A stretch of DNA of 64,000 nt, taken from assembly GCA_018136815.1 (NCBI GenBank), contig CM030940.1, forward strand, positions 3,404,601 to 3,468,600, read 5' to 3'. Positions 41,365 through 51,960 of the stretch are shown piece after piece. Positions within the stretch are counted from its first letter, which is position 1; each line of letters starts with the position of its first letter. The notes below the pieces were generated by a model, which searched no databases, was not told the origin of the DNA, and saw nothing but the letters and a program-made list of their open reading frames with translations. This stretch comes from Isochrysis galbana (taxonomy: Eukaryota > Haptophyta > Isochrysidales > Isochrysidaceae). A program made the translations under genes and the position numbers.

Positions 41365-43400
41365 TAAAATAACTTCTTAATAGTCTCGCCGCGCGCGCGA
41401 CCCTGCACAGCATCTATGCAGCCACGCCCGCTTCCCTTATCCCCCCTCCACCTGCCTTGCGGCTCGTCCCCTCGTGCTCTACCTAGGGGCTGGGTGCAGT
41501 AGGTTTCCGGTGGCAGGCGTTGTGTACCGATACCCGATGGCTTTCCTCGCTACTTCTTCTTGCGCCATCGGGCGACCGGTTGTTGCATGTTTTCCTCTTG
41601 GTGTTGAGTGTCGGGAGCCTGCAGTCCAGAGTGGCTATGGGCATCTGTCCGGTAGGGCGTGGGTCTCGGCGGGCCTCTTACAGTTCAGGCTAGCCGCTCC
41701 GCTATGTTGAGCGCTTGAGCTATTAATTTCTTAATAGTCTCACCGCACACGCGACCGTGCAGCCTCTACTTTCTACTCACGTAGGAAACTTTCTACACCC
41801 CCAATCCGCCGGCCCTTTCCCCCCCGCCATCAGGCGACTCCCCCCGTGCACTACTAGGGGGATAGGGGAAAAGGGCTTAGATATGGTCGGTGGCCCGCGC
41901 CCCCCCCCGGCGATCCGTTCCCCCCTTCCTCCTACGCCTACCGGGCTGGCGGCGGCCTCGGTCCCGACTTATCCTGTAAACAGGTGCGGGACTTACCTAT
42001 TTTCCGGTGAGCGGAGCTCTCGCTCCGCCCTCCCCCTTCTCCGCGCTCTCTCTCCCCTCTCCTGCAGGCACGCGCGATGGCGCGCCTGCGACAGGCCTGC
42101 AGCTGCCCCTGGCGACCCCTGGAGGCCTCTGGAGGCCAGCTCAGGGGGCAGAGGAGGCTGGGGCTGGGCCCTGGCCTCCCCTGCCTCTCCCTCGCTGGCG
42201 CTCCTGTGCCTCAGGGGTCCCCAATCTGCACCTGTCTGCCTGTCGAACAGGGGGGGAGGGGGGGTTGGAGCGATGGGCTGGCCACGACAGGCCAGGACGC
42301 GCGAGGCAGGCAAGCCTGCCAGTGAGAGAGTGGGTCAGCAGGGCATTCTGCTCCTGGCAAGCCATCAGGCGTGCCAGGAGCATGGGTGGTTCCTCCCCCA
42401 TGGCAGGGGAGGAGTGGAGAGAGGGGGGGGCTCGTGCCCCCCCATGGGGCAACCAAGTATAAACTTAGTTGAGCGCTGGAGCTATTAGGGACAGGTTCGT
42501 ATATTCATGACTAGAGCTCCTTTGTCGTTATTCGTAAAGATGGGGGTGCTGAGTTCTCGCGGCGACTTAATCTTCGGTTTCCTGCCTTGGGAAGCCTTGT
42601 TCGTCCGAGCGGTCGAGATTCCGTCCTGAGGTTCAAAGCCCCTCACGAGGACCGTGAACCTGTTCAGAGTCTTTCTTTTCGATGCCCGCTACGGCCTCCA
42701 TGGTTTGGAAGATCTGAAGTGTGGAGGGGCTACTAGCCAGGTGTGTTGAGTTTTCGCGGTGTTTTCCGCATAGCCTACATTTTGCGGTGGTCGCCGCCGC
42801 GAATCGGTTGCGTGTGCCGATTAATCTGTGCGGTAATGTGTTTATAGTGAGGGTGTTTGTCGGTGTGTTTCAGCAGGGGATGAGTGTAGAGTTTTGCCAC
42901 GTGCTTCCACTCGTCGTGCGTTAGCTCTAATTTTCGAGTCCATGCTTCGCGTGCTGGCTGGGGTTTGGCCCGGGGGCCGTTCTGTAAGACCTCCCGCGTT
43001 ATGTCTGACACGGAGGCTTCGTCTAGCTGCGTCTTCTCGTCGAGTGTGTACTCGTCCGCTAAGGGGTATTCTAGGTGTTTCGGGCCTTTCAGCCCGTCTC
43101 CCCATTAAGCGGGGGTGTGGTAGTGTTTTTCCTCGCCCGGTTTTGCTACTTCGGTTGTGTCCGTAGTTTCGCCTAGATAGTTAGTGTTTGTATATATCCA
43201 TATATATATTGTTCATTCTAGTTATGTATGTAGGTGTCGCTTTCGGAGACCCTGGTTTCTGCCTAGGTGTTTCTTCAATCGATGGTGTGTCGCTCGGTGT
43301 CTTGGGTCGAGCCGGCGTAGGGGCCGGGTCGGGTGGCGGGGCCTCTCTCGCTTCGTCTTGGAGGCGCGAGGCGAAGTGCACCACGCGCTACCCAGAAACC
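41365..43400 (-). mobile_element. L1-like LINE, C-terminal ORF2 and 3' end, split by a younger copy
   Basis: Minus strand. 43400-42490 codes the C-terminal tail of LINE ORF2, with DITREVLQNGPRAKPQPARE, TRKLELTHDEWKHVAKLYTH and a zinc-knuckle-like CRLCGKHRENSTHL near 42780-42740. A frame change is needed just before the knuckle. The 3' UTR runs from 41725 down to the family 3' terminus at about 41365 (reverse of cttaatagtctcgcc). A 742-bp copy (41726-42467) is inserted in the 3' UTR. EN and RT are absent. Confidence 0.7.
41706..42487 (-). mobile_element. 742-bp LINE-derived copy with 20-bp target duplication
   Basis: Element 41726-42467, minus sense, flanked by gttgagcgctKgagctatta (one mismatch, K = t/g) at 41706-41725 and 42468-42487. 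Its 5' end at the right carries the family hairpin (reverse of aaccaagtataaacttagtt); its 3' end at the left carries cttaatagtctc in reverse. Only the structured 5' region and a 3' region are present, so it is a non-autonomous form relying on LINE enzymes. Nested in another LINE and therefore younger than it. The frames inside are not genes. Confidence 0.9.
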
Positions 43401-43409
43401 AGAAAGAAA

Positions 43410-43492
43410 CTCAACCTGTTAATGTGCTGACCTTGAAAAACTACTAATGGGTTTCCAAAAAACTTGCCTGTGAATGGTCAGCCCTAGCCTTG
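43410..43492 (+). mobile_element. hAT-type terminal fragment
   Basis: Contains aacctgttaatgtgctga and ends cagccctagccttg, both found in the inverted arms of the element at 33031-33815. Its last 14 bases were duplicated by the LINE inserted next to it and reappear at 45001-45014. Confidence 0.7.
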
Positions 43493-45000
43493 AAAAAAAA
43501 ACTTTTTAATATTCTCGCCTCGCCCGTGGCAATGGAAGACACTCACGAAGCCACGCTCTTTCTCCTCCCTCTCCCTCACTCCCTGCCTTGCGGCAACTCC
43601 CCTCGTGCTCTACTTAGGGGCCCGGGTCGTTTGGGGGGTCAGAGCTGAGAGCTGAGCGGGGTGCACCTGTCCCCAACGGTATGTTCTCGCCTCCCTCTTG
43701 TTCCGTTGAGTGACCTGTTTATAATGTAAGTGCTTCGGGGTGTAGTCGTACTAGTGTGATAAGTCCGTTTATCCGGCATGTCCAAGTCTGTTCGTCAGTA
43801 TTTTGGCTAGTATTTTATAGTCGCTCTGTAGCAATGTGATAGGCGGAAGCTTCCGTCGAGGAACGAGCCTTGGCCCGCTGAAACATAAAGATGCCAGCGG
43901 GTCGAGTAGGCCGCCTTAGATACGAACGTGCCGGCTCCGCCTTCGAGCTTCATGCGCTCGCGGTTGCCCTTCAAGAAGGTGAGTCCCACCTTTTCGATTG
44001 CGAGGATGATTGCGCTTAGATTGATTTGGGCCGCTTGCGCTAGGCCTTCGGCTTCGATGACCAGATGTGCCGCGACATCTTGAAGGGCGTTGTACAGCGC
44101 CTTGCGCGACGAGGAGCCTTTTTTGTTGATCTTCTCATCGATGGCTTCCACTTTAATGCTGACCGAAATGTCGGTTTGGGTTTGGTTGACGCGGAGTGTG
44201 GTGGTGTCGCCATATTGCTCCTTGAATTGTTGCGCGCAGTCTTCGTTCACGGCGATGTGCCATGGTCCGCGGATGGAGCGGGCCCAAAAGTCCGGCTCGG
44301 GGTCGACACCTTCGAGCTCCAAGAGGAGCTCTACAATTGCAGCGTAGACGGTGGTTTCCAGGAAGGTGTAATCGCCCTCCTGGTGAAAGGACAAGTCGAA
44401 GGTTGCGTCCGACTCCATGTGGTCTTGCTCCTCATCTGAGGGCGGCTCCTGAGTGGCAAGGGCGGTCGAGAGCGGTGAGGCTATGTGTGGGTCCGTGTGG
44501 GCATTTGTTAGAGCGGTGTGGTGTGCGTCCCAAGACGCAACCGAACTGTCTCTCATCTGTGTGTTGTTGTGCTGTGTTGTTTGTGGGTCAGTGTCTTTGT
44601 GCGCTTTGTTGTTGTTGTTGGATTTGTGCCCATAAGGGCCACCCGGTCTCGGGCCGCTCTGCCGGGGCAGCGCGGCCTTCCCCAGGGTGGGAGAGGCCTC
44701 TGCCATAAGGCATGCCTGGTGGAGGAGTGGTTCGGCTTGTGTGGTACTGTCTCTCTGTCTCCCACAGCCTGTGGCCCACCATGGGGTGGACCAGCATGGC
44801 TGTTGTGGCTGGTGTGGCCGGGGCCACGGGCCGTGCGGCGCGACTATGGTCGCGCTCACCTGCTCGGCCTCTGCGGGCGGACGCGGTCGCTTCGCCAGCG
44901 ACAGCTCCATGGGTACTGGGGGGGCGCCCGCGGCGGGGGGCCCGAAGGAGAGGTGGGGAGCGGCGGCGCGCTCCATGGCGACCAACTATAAAGTTAGTTC
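43493..45000 (-). mobile_element. LINE copy with ORF1, 14-bp target duplication
   Basis: Minus sense, flanked by cagccctagccttg at 43479-43492 and 45001-45014. Its 5' end (right) has the hairpin aactaactttatagttggtc then GCCATGG. ORF1 runs 44985-43807: an N-terminal Pro/Ala-rich part (ELSLAKRPRPPAEAEQVSAT), a Gln/Asn/Thr-rich linker, and a folded part from about residue 190 (FDLSFHQEGDYTFLETTVYA, ELLLELEGVDPEPDFWA, RVNQTQTDISVSIKVEAIDE) that may bind RNA. ORF1 then runs into a fragment of the RT domain (LPPITLLQSDYKILAKILT in another frame), so EN and most of RT are deleted. The 3' end at the left is aatattaaaaag plus T9 on the sense strand. Confidence 0.85.
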
Positions 45001-45014
45001 CAGCCCTAGCCTTG

Positions 45015-45728
45015 GAGAGGAGGAGAGTAGCGGCGCGCGCTCCATGACCCTATTGTTTTAACAACCGTTGAACGGCGCAACGCGAAAAGTGTCGGTGTTG
45101 GCCAAAAGTGTTGGTGCTGCGGTGCCGCTATTGTTTTATACAAAATGAGAGGAGTGGGAGTAGAGTGGGAGTGGGTGTGCAAAAAAAATCTGAGCCCGAG
45201 TGCCCCTCGGAGGAGTCCCTGAAATGAGGGGTGGCGAGTCGCCGGTCTACTCTCCAAAGCGTGGGTGCTCCTATAGTTTCATACCAAAATGGGTGGGGGC
45301 GGGCGTGAAAAATCCCTAGACCTCCACATTGCACCTTCTTCCGCTTAGCAACGACGTATAAAGTATAAACTTAGTTGCGGAATGGGGAAAGAATATCAGG
45401 GGGGCAAGATGGAGCGCTCCCCTTTGGGAGAACTTCGGACGGCTCACCCCTTATCGCAACAGATATGGATGCATGGTGCATGGGGATGGGGAGCGGGCGT
45501 GGGAAGAGCCCCGCTTGCCATTTCACAAGCAGTGGTAGAGGATGTGACCATTGCACGCATAGGATGCCACTAAAAGCATCCACGATACCGAGGAGCATGG
45601 GAAGGCCGACCGAAGAAATTTGCCTCGGTAGGACTGCAAGCAAGCCACCGCTTCACAACAAATGTGCACTGCCTCCTCTTGGCACTGAAATAACAAACGA
45701 TCAACAACGATGAGACCTTAAGCTTGGG
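45015..45728. other. Gene-free stretch with a dispersed repeat
   Basis: 45228-45325 matches 21597-21700 in inverse orientation (ctctccaaag, cataccaaaatggg). The family aagtataaacttagtt is seen again at 45361-45376, probably a stub of a LINE 5' end. No gene. Confidence 0.5.
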
Positions 45729-46637
45729 CTAAGCCTCACATAAGATGTCTCGACCACCCGTGTCACAATCTTGGCTACATAACACTGCTTGTCGGTCAAT
45801 GAGCTCGCCGGTCGACCAGCACAGTATCTGATGTCGAGTATCCGTTCCACTTTGCATCACTTCACCGTGAAGATCAAATAGTGCCTCGCCTTTCACCAAT
45901 GAGGAAGCGGGTGTACAATAACGCAACACCAACACACGACGAGGCCGTTCACTCAGGTTTGCAGCTGAAGAATGTGGTGTATACGGGCCGTGGAGGCCTG
46001 CTCCACCAGCAGAGAATGAATACCGCACGGCCTTCTCCGGCTGGAAGTCGACCTTCGCCATGTCTATTTCATCGAATGTGGCAAAGGCTGCGTTGCAAAT
46101 CTTGGTTGGGAAGAGGCCCTGACGATGCAGGCCGGGTAGGACCATGAGCCCTCCGTTGCTGCCTGCCGGATCAATATCATCCAAAGCAATCCAAAGAGTC
46201 AGTGTTCGCCCTGCTCCTGAGGCATCTTGATGCCAAGGAATTTCCTGGCCCGACATGTTATCAATGGATCCGACGGCCGATGCCGGCATCTTCACGAACA
46301 GTTGGGACGACAGCAGCACCGGAGTGCCGCCTAGTGCGGCAGCTAACAGTCGACACACAGCAGGGTCCGCTGCGATCGACATGACCCACGCCTCATGGCG
46401 GGGCTGGTTCTTCTGGTGCAGCCCAAGAATCCACGCAGGAGGCACCCTGCGGCATCGTTGCCGCAGCACCCGCGACGCGGCTGCCTGCAAGCGGCGTACA
46501 GCGTGCTTGGAGAGCAGGCGGGGGATCACAACGAACCCCTGCGACTCATATTCGCTGGCCAACTCGGCGGCAGCCCGTCGCAAGAAGGCGGAGGAGATGA
46601 ATCGGTGCCGCTGGTGGCGGCGAGCCGGCGGCATCAC
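45729..46637 (-). CDS. Phytanoyl-CoA dioxygenase (PhyH) family Fe(II)/2-oxoglutarate enzyme
   Basis: 302 residues, single exon. The double-stranded beta-helix carries the metal triad: H136 and D138 (EIPWHQDASG) and probably H222 (YTPHSSAANLSERPRRVLVL), with an arginine at about 231-234 to bind 2-oxoglutarate. Supporting motifs are GFVVIPRLLSKHAVRRL near the start, LTLWIALDDIDPAGSNGGLM and VLPGLHRQ. The family hydroxylates lipids and small molecules; the substrate is unknown. The first 20 residues are basic with no clear signal. The gene lies about 100 bp from a Copia LTR that points the other way. Confidence 0.88.
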   Translation of the reverse strand: MMPPARRHQRHRFISSAFLRRAAAELASEYESQGFVVIPRLLSKHAVRRLQAAASRVLRQRCRRVPPAWILGLHQKNQPRHEAWVMSIAADPAVCRLLAAALGGTPVLLSSQLFVKMPASAVGSIDNMSGQEIPWHQDASGAGRTLTLWIALDDIDPAGSNGGLMVLPGLHRQGLFPTKICNAAFATFDEIDMAKVDFQPEKAVRYSFSAGGAGLHGPYTPHSSAANLSERPRRVLVLRYCTPASSLVKGEALFDLHGEVMQSGTDTRHQILCWSTGELIDRQAVLCSQDCDTGGRDILCEA

Positions 46638-46737
46638 CGTCAGATATTGTCGAGCACAAGTGGTGGAGCCTAGTCTGCTGACGCCAGTCTCCGCGCGCGG
46701 AGGGGGAACGGCAGCCCACCCTAGCAGCGGCCTACTG

Positions 46738-48990
46738 TCTGAGTTGAGTTCTATTATAGACGTGTCAGTTCTACTGCCGGTGTGGCAACCTCGTCGTTTA
46801 CCCCGTCGCTAGAGTGCGCTAGCCGATCGATGTTACCTCTCGTCTACACAACGTTGCTATCTATCACTGGGCCCCCTTGGTATGGGGCCAAACATGGTAC
46901 CCCCGCCGAGAGCCGAGAGGGATTCGCCCCTCTTCCTCGCGCGACTGAGCGCACGCCCTCTGAGTCTCTTCACCCAACACAAGGTTGGACCAAACATTGA
47001 GACCGAACAACTTTTCAAGTCAAATGGGTTGTTCGAATCCCCGAACCCGCTCAAGGGAGCGGATGCTGGGTGCCACACCTCGCAGTGGGCCCAGCGAGCA
47101 CTGTCACCGCCGACGCGCAGCTGGCACGTCGAAATCTCTGAACATCTGAAGCTCATCACCATCCCAGAACATTCTCTGGTTGACGGTGATCTCCCACAGC
47201 AATTTCAGTGGTATGTATACCACTTCGACCCGTTCTACGAATTCTCTGAAGCCGCGGCATACTGATATCGTCGTCTGATAGCAGCAGGCACCGCCGATGG
47301 TATGTGGATCGAATCTCATCGTCGCAAGAGGACCTACATTACTCTTTTGGTGAACACTCCAACCTTTTGGACACATGAAAACTTCACCAAGAACAAGAAC
47401 CCAGCAAGGCGCTGCAAATTTGAGCTGCAGCATGGTAGCCATGCCCGTTACAAACGGCGCCTCACTGCTCTCTGACACCTCTGACCCTTTTGATGCATCA
47501 TCCCAACAAGTTCGCATCGACCATGCATTCATGATGGCTGAAGACAGCCTGGAAGATTATGACTCTCGAAAATTTCGCTGTCATCCCTTCGATGGCACCC
47601 CCGGACGTCCGTTCGAACTGTTTTGTCGTGACTTCGGCAATGCATTCTCAAGGGACTACATCGGAGATTCTGATCTCACAACTTGTATGTTGGGATTGGA
47701 TGTTGGGGGATACATTGAACAAGACCCTAACTCCGATCGATCGATATTCGAAGGCATGCCCATGTACCAATTCTACAATGCTGACGGCACGGTAAGACCA
47801 GCCGCTCGACAACAACTCACTGATCACATCAAAAGAAAACGGATTCTCTTCTCTTACTTGGTGGAGCACATCTCGAACACCGATCTCAGAGAGATGCTCA
47901 CCTCCCAAGCACCACACGACGGAGCCAAAGCGTACCAACTCCTGTACCAACAATGCCACCAAAAAAAAAATCTGAAGATTCAGGCTACTACCGCTAGCTA
48001 TAAAGGACCACGCACTCACGGTACCGACTCATGCCATCGCCTATACCCCAGAACACTCACTCCCTTTACACTACCCCCTTCATTCCTTTGTCTTTGGTAT
48101 CGGGGGGGGGGGCCGCGTGCACTACGACGGGCCAAGCGCAAGGGGTGGGCTAGGGCAGACCTGTTGTTGGGTGTTCCTGTGGAAGACAAGCGTAAACGCC
48201 CTTTGAAACCATCTTATCGTGTCCTCGGGGGGGTCTCGGCCCCCGCCCTGCGGCCCTTCTTCGTCTGCTGCCGCTCTTTCGCGGTGTCTGTCCGCCGCGC
48301 GGGGTGTCAACCCGTTAGTATATCGCAAACGGGCGGTTGTCTTACCTATTTGCGGGCCAGATCACGTCGTTTTTTTCGTCGTTCATTTTCCGTCGTTCTC
48401 TTCGCTCTCCTGCGGGCGTGTGTCGCATGCGCGCGCCATGGCCCCCTTCTGGGGGGCCCCTCGGGGCCCCCCAGAGGGCCAGCTGGGGCAGCTCAGGGGG
48501 CAGTGGAGGCTGGGGCAGTGCCCCTGGCCTCTCCTGCCTCTCCCTCGCTCGCCTCGCTGGCCCTGGGTGCCCTCCTGGCGGCCCTGTTGGTCTGTGGCTC
48601 AGTGGTGGGGGGGTGGGTCAGTACGATCAGGGGCCGGTTCAGGCGAATGCGTGCGGCTCGCGGCGCGCGCTCGGCGAGAGTCTGGGCAGATTTGATGTCA
48701 GCTCAGCCCCTGCCAGCAAGCAGGGGCTGAGGTTGGTTGTGCAGGCCCACCCAGGGGGTGTCTGCGATGGAGAGAGGGGGGCGCGAGGCCCCCATTGGCC
48801 TCCTACTCATAAAAGTAGTTCCAACAATGCCACCAAGAAGTTGATGATCTCACCCTGATGGAGCACGATACTAAGTGGGATAACGTGATGATGTGGGCAT
48901 CTGGTCAACGGGCGTGGGTCCTTCCGAAGAGGCGAGGGCACAGGCTTCGTTCGAGCAAATGCTTCGTACCGGCTAGACCTAGTTCTCGAG
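46738..48990 (+). mobile_element. Copia-type LTR retrotransposon fossil, 5' part with gag
   Basis: 5' LTR at about 46738-46894 (157 bp; shares gtgtggcaac, tgctatctat and ccaaaca-type end with the LTR at 25002-25165), followed by the primer-binding-like tggtacccccgccgagag. A gag-like region follows at about 47375-47960 and 48837-48990 (DGTPGRPFELFCRDFGNAFS, FSYLVEHISNTDLREML). A LINE copy (47963-48820) splits gag. Protease, integrase, RT, RNase H and the 3' LTR are missing, so the element is broken, with one large loss and at least one large insertion. Same family as the fossil at 23255-25165. Gag is well conserved, suggesting moderate age. Confidence 0.8.
47947..48836 (-). mobile_element. LINE-derived copy inside the Copia gag, 16-bp target duplication
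   Basis: Element 47963-48820 flanked by ccaacaatgccaccaa at 47947-47962 and 48821-48836. Minus sense: 5' end at right with hairpin actact-tttatg-agtagg, then the conserved GC-rich structured region (reverse of gaggccccca, cctctccctcgc, cagctcaggggg). The 3' end at left is a T-run on the sense strand (A-run on plus, 47963-47970). No enzyme is encoded. It is younger than the Copia fossil it interrupts. Confidence 0.88.
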
Positions 48991-48999
48991 CGGCTAGAG

Positions 49000-49480
49000 T
49001 CTAGAGTGGGCAGCCCTGACCTGCAAGATGTCCAAGTGTGTCTTCTTTGCCACCTCTACGGAGTACCTCGGTCACGTTGTCTCGAGGGAAGGTCTCAAGA
49101 TGGACCCGAAGAAGGTCGCAGCTGTCGCCGACATCGACCCGTCATCCATCAACTCCTTGGAAGCGGTTCGATCTTTCCTCGGCCTTTGCTCCTACTATCG
49201 TCGATTCATTCGCCAATTCGCCGCTAAGGCTGCTCCTCTCACTGCTCTCACTCGGAAGGGCTGCGACGTGGCAAAGGAGTCTTAGTCTGAGGAGTGTCGC
49301 CGAGCTATCCAAGAGCTCAAAGCAGCGATCACTTCGGAGCCCGTCTTGACTCCACCCAGGGATGATCGGCCCTTCATCGTCAAGACCGATGGGGCTAGCA
49401 AGTTGGGTATCGCCGGCATCCTCTCGCAGCTAGGAGACGATAACCGTGAACGAGTCGTTGGGTACGAGCAGACACGAGAG
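49000..49480 (+). mobile_element. Ty3/Gypsy-type pol fossil fragment
   Basis: Translation shows the end of a Gypsy reverse transcriptase (CVFFATSTEYLGHVVSREGL, SFLGLCSYYRRFIRQFAAKA) and the start of RNase H (RPFIVKTDGASKLGIAGILS). LTRs, gag, protease and integrase are not seen; the piece is broken. It abuts the Copia fossil without visible ends, so the junction is probably from deletion or recombination. Confidence 0.85.
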
Positions 49481-49489
49481 GAGAGGCGA

Positions 49490-49777
49490 GTTTTTTTATC
49501 GCAAAGCTACATATTTTCCCACATATTTGGGCAAATTTTTACATATTTTCCACATATTTTCCCCACATATTTGGGCAAGAAAAACTACATATTTTCGCTC
49601 AGGCCTTGAGGGGGGAGATTTGAAGGGGTGCATAGGTGTATGTATAAGTGGCATCAGCACGCGTCAAGGTGTACGGGCAGGTGCACTGAGCGTTGTTGTG
49701 TTGGTACCGGGCTAGTGCGGCTAGTGGCTAGTGGGAGTAGTGGTACTTATGCTCAGTTCTTTTATATAGGGCTTCAC
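49490..49777. repeat. AT-rich acatatttt repeats and dispersed motif
   Basis: 49505-49600 has five acatattttc-type units mixed with two catatttgggca units, in tandem, sharply AT-richer than the surroundings; it may be the end of a DNA transposon. 49700-49760 is a minus-strand copy of the dispersed motif (reverse of gaactgagcataagtaccac) with duplicated gctagtgg units. No gene. Confidence 0.55.
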
Positions 49778-51366
49778 AACTAAGTTTATACTTGGTTGAC
49801 CCATGGGGGGGCACGAGCCCCCCCCTCTCTCCACTCCTCCCTTGCCATGGGGGAGGAACCACCCATCCTCCTGGCATGCCTGATGGCTTGCCAGGAGGCC
49901 ACTCCCTGACTGATCCACTCCCTTCCCCACAGGCTCGCCCCATTCGCCCATCCTGGCCCCTCGTGGCCAGCCCATTGCTCCAACCCCCCCTCCCCCCCTA
50001 GTCGACAGGCAGACAGGTGCAGCGTGGGGGCTCCAGAGGCTCAGGAGCGCCAGCGAGGGGGAGGCAGGGGAGGCCAGGGCCCAGCCCCAGCCTCCTCTTC
50101 CCCCTGAGCTGGCCTCCAGGAGCCTCCAGGGGCCGCCAGAGGGCAGCTGGAGGCCTGGCGCAGGCGCGCCATCGCGCGTGCCGCAGGAGAGGGGAGAGAG
50201 AGCGCGGAGAAGGGGGGGGGGCGGAGCGAGAGCTCCGCCCACCGGAAAATCGGTAAGTCCCGCTCCTGTTTACAGGATAAGTCGGGACAGAGTCGGCCGC
50301 CCACAAGCGCCGCGAGCGCACCGAGGCCTTCAAACTCAACCCCCGCCCCAAGACGGCGCATGAAGCACTTGGCAAAGGCCCGCCCAAGCAATGCTCGCGC
50401 TTCTCCCAGGGACTGTGCCTCAGGAACAAGCGGGGTATCCGCTGCAACCTTTCCCACGACGTTCCAGGCGCATGGATCGACAACAAGTGCACCATCCGTT
50501 GTCGACTCCACCCACACAAAAAGATTCCGGGCGTTTGCTTGAACGGCCCGGCTTGCCTCTTCCTTCACCCAGAGTGCGCCCGCGCCCTCGCACGCCCCTC
50601 TGCACTCGCGAAGGGACTACGATCGCGACACACGTCCAAGGGGAGGACTCCCCCGCGCCCCCGACTCACCTTTGACTCCACACTCGGGTACCCAGGTGAA
50701 GGACCCATCAAGATCGCGACCTATAACCTGAACGGCACTAAAGGCGGCAAGTTGGCCGCAGTGCTGTCACAAGCGCGAAAGGCAAAGATAGACATACTGC
50801 TGCTACAAGAGTTGCATGCATACGAGGATGGGACACACCTCCGGGCCCATAGAACGGCCGCCCTATTAGGATGGTCGTGGTTTGCCGCCCCAGGAGAGCT
50901 GAGGGACCCTGCCAGCGGCGTCGCTGTGGCGATAAGAGACGCAGCCGGGAGGATAACCGTCAGACCGGACACACTAGAGACCATAATCAAAGGTAGATGC
51001 GTATCAATAGAAATAAACATTGACGAGATAAAATATCGTGTGATATCTGTATACCTTAGCGCTACACCCGGCCCCCGAGAAGGGCAAATCGCGAAACTAA
51101 AGCGGGAGTTAAAAACGCACGACGCAACCCCGACCTTAATCGGGGGCGACTTTAACTGCGTAGAAGACAACCAAAAAGACACCCGGAAAACGGGGGAAGC
51201 GACATACCACAACGCGCACGGCCCCAGCAACCTGGGCCCCAAGTAGTGCACGAGGGGAGATGCCGCCGCAAGGCGGGTAGCGAGGGAGAGGAAGGGAAGT
51301 GGGCGTGGCTACAGTAGTTAAACCCGTGGCCGCGTGCGAGGCGAGAATATTAAAAGGTTTTTTTTT
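49778..51366 (+). mobile_element. LINE copy with CCCH finger and APE endonuclease
   Basis: 5' hairpin aactaagtttatacttggtt at 49778, then the GC-rich structured region to about 50240. A frame from about 50288 codes two CCCH-like fingers (CSRFSQGLCLRNKRGIRCNL with SH; CLNGPACLFLH) and then the APE endonuclease: IKIATYNLNGTKGGKLAAVL, ILLLQELHAYEDGTH, VISVYLSATPGPREGQIAKL, TLIGGDFNCVEDNQKDTRK. Motifs for metal (N in ATYNLNG, E in LLQELH) and the GGDFN catalytic box are present. The endonuclease would nick target DNA. After residue SNLGPK it jumps to the family 3' UTR, so the RT is deleted. The 3' end at 51347-51366 is gcgagaatattaaaagg plus T9. Confidence 0.88.
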
Positions 51367-51960
51367 GACCGTTAGCGGAAAGCCCCGGCGAAAGCGGCTC
51401 GGATCCGCCACCCGAACATTGCGAGCTGCTTGCACTTGCCGCAGCAGGGAGTCCTGTCTTGAATGAATGCTAGCCCGGTTTCCATGTCGCACCGCGCCCT
51501 ATGATAAGTTGTGAAAAAGTTGAATTCATTATTTATTAGTAGTAATATTAATGATTGATGCCATATAGTCAAATGTCAAATGTCAATGATCAACGATTGT
51601 GATTGGTTTTGTAATACGAAGGCATTGTGATTGGTTTTATTATACGAAGGCACTACGGAGCCAGGGAACCTATGCGTTTCCTCATGCACTAGGGTGCAAG
51701 TGAACGTGCCTGTTGGGATCAAGGATGCGAGGAGGAGAGTTAGGGCGAACCCAACCTACGTCGCGCATCACTCACAACCGCCATGTCATCACGAGCTTGC
51801 CACGTGTGCACACAAACATAGAGGATGTGTTATGCATATCTTTGACGGTGCGGTGATTGACAATAGCTGCATCCACACCTAGGACAGCCGTCGGTAGCTT
51901 CCAACACAATTTGTGTCGAATGCAGTACCTCTACGTACTCAGTGTGAGCCGAGCTCAGCT
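51367..51960. other. No gene recognised
   Basis: A two-copy repeat gattggttttrtwatacgaa lies at 51601-51648. Otherwise featureless; it includes the 3' flank of the J/MECR/SAM gene. Confidence 0.5.

Noticed and set aside
47025-47050. tRNA T-arm-like gttcgaatcccc
   Set aside because: No box A, anticodon arm or acceptor pairing nearby; it lies in a Copia leader.
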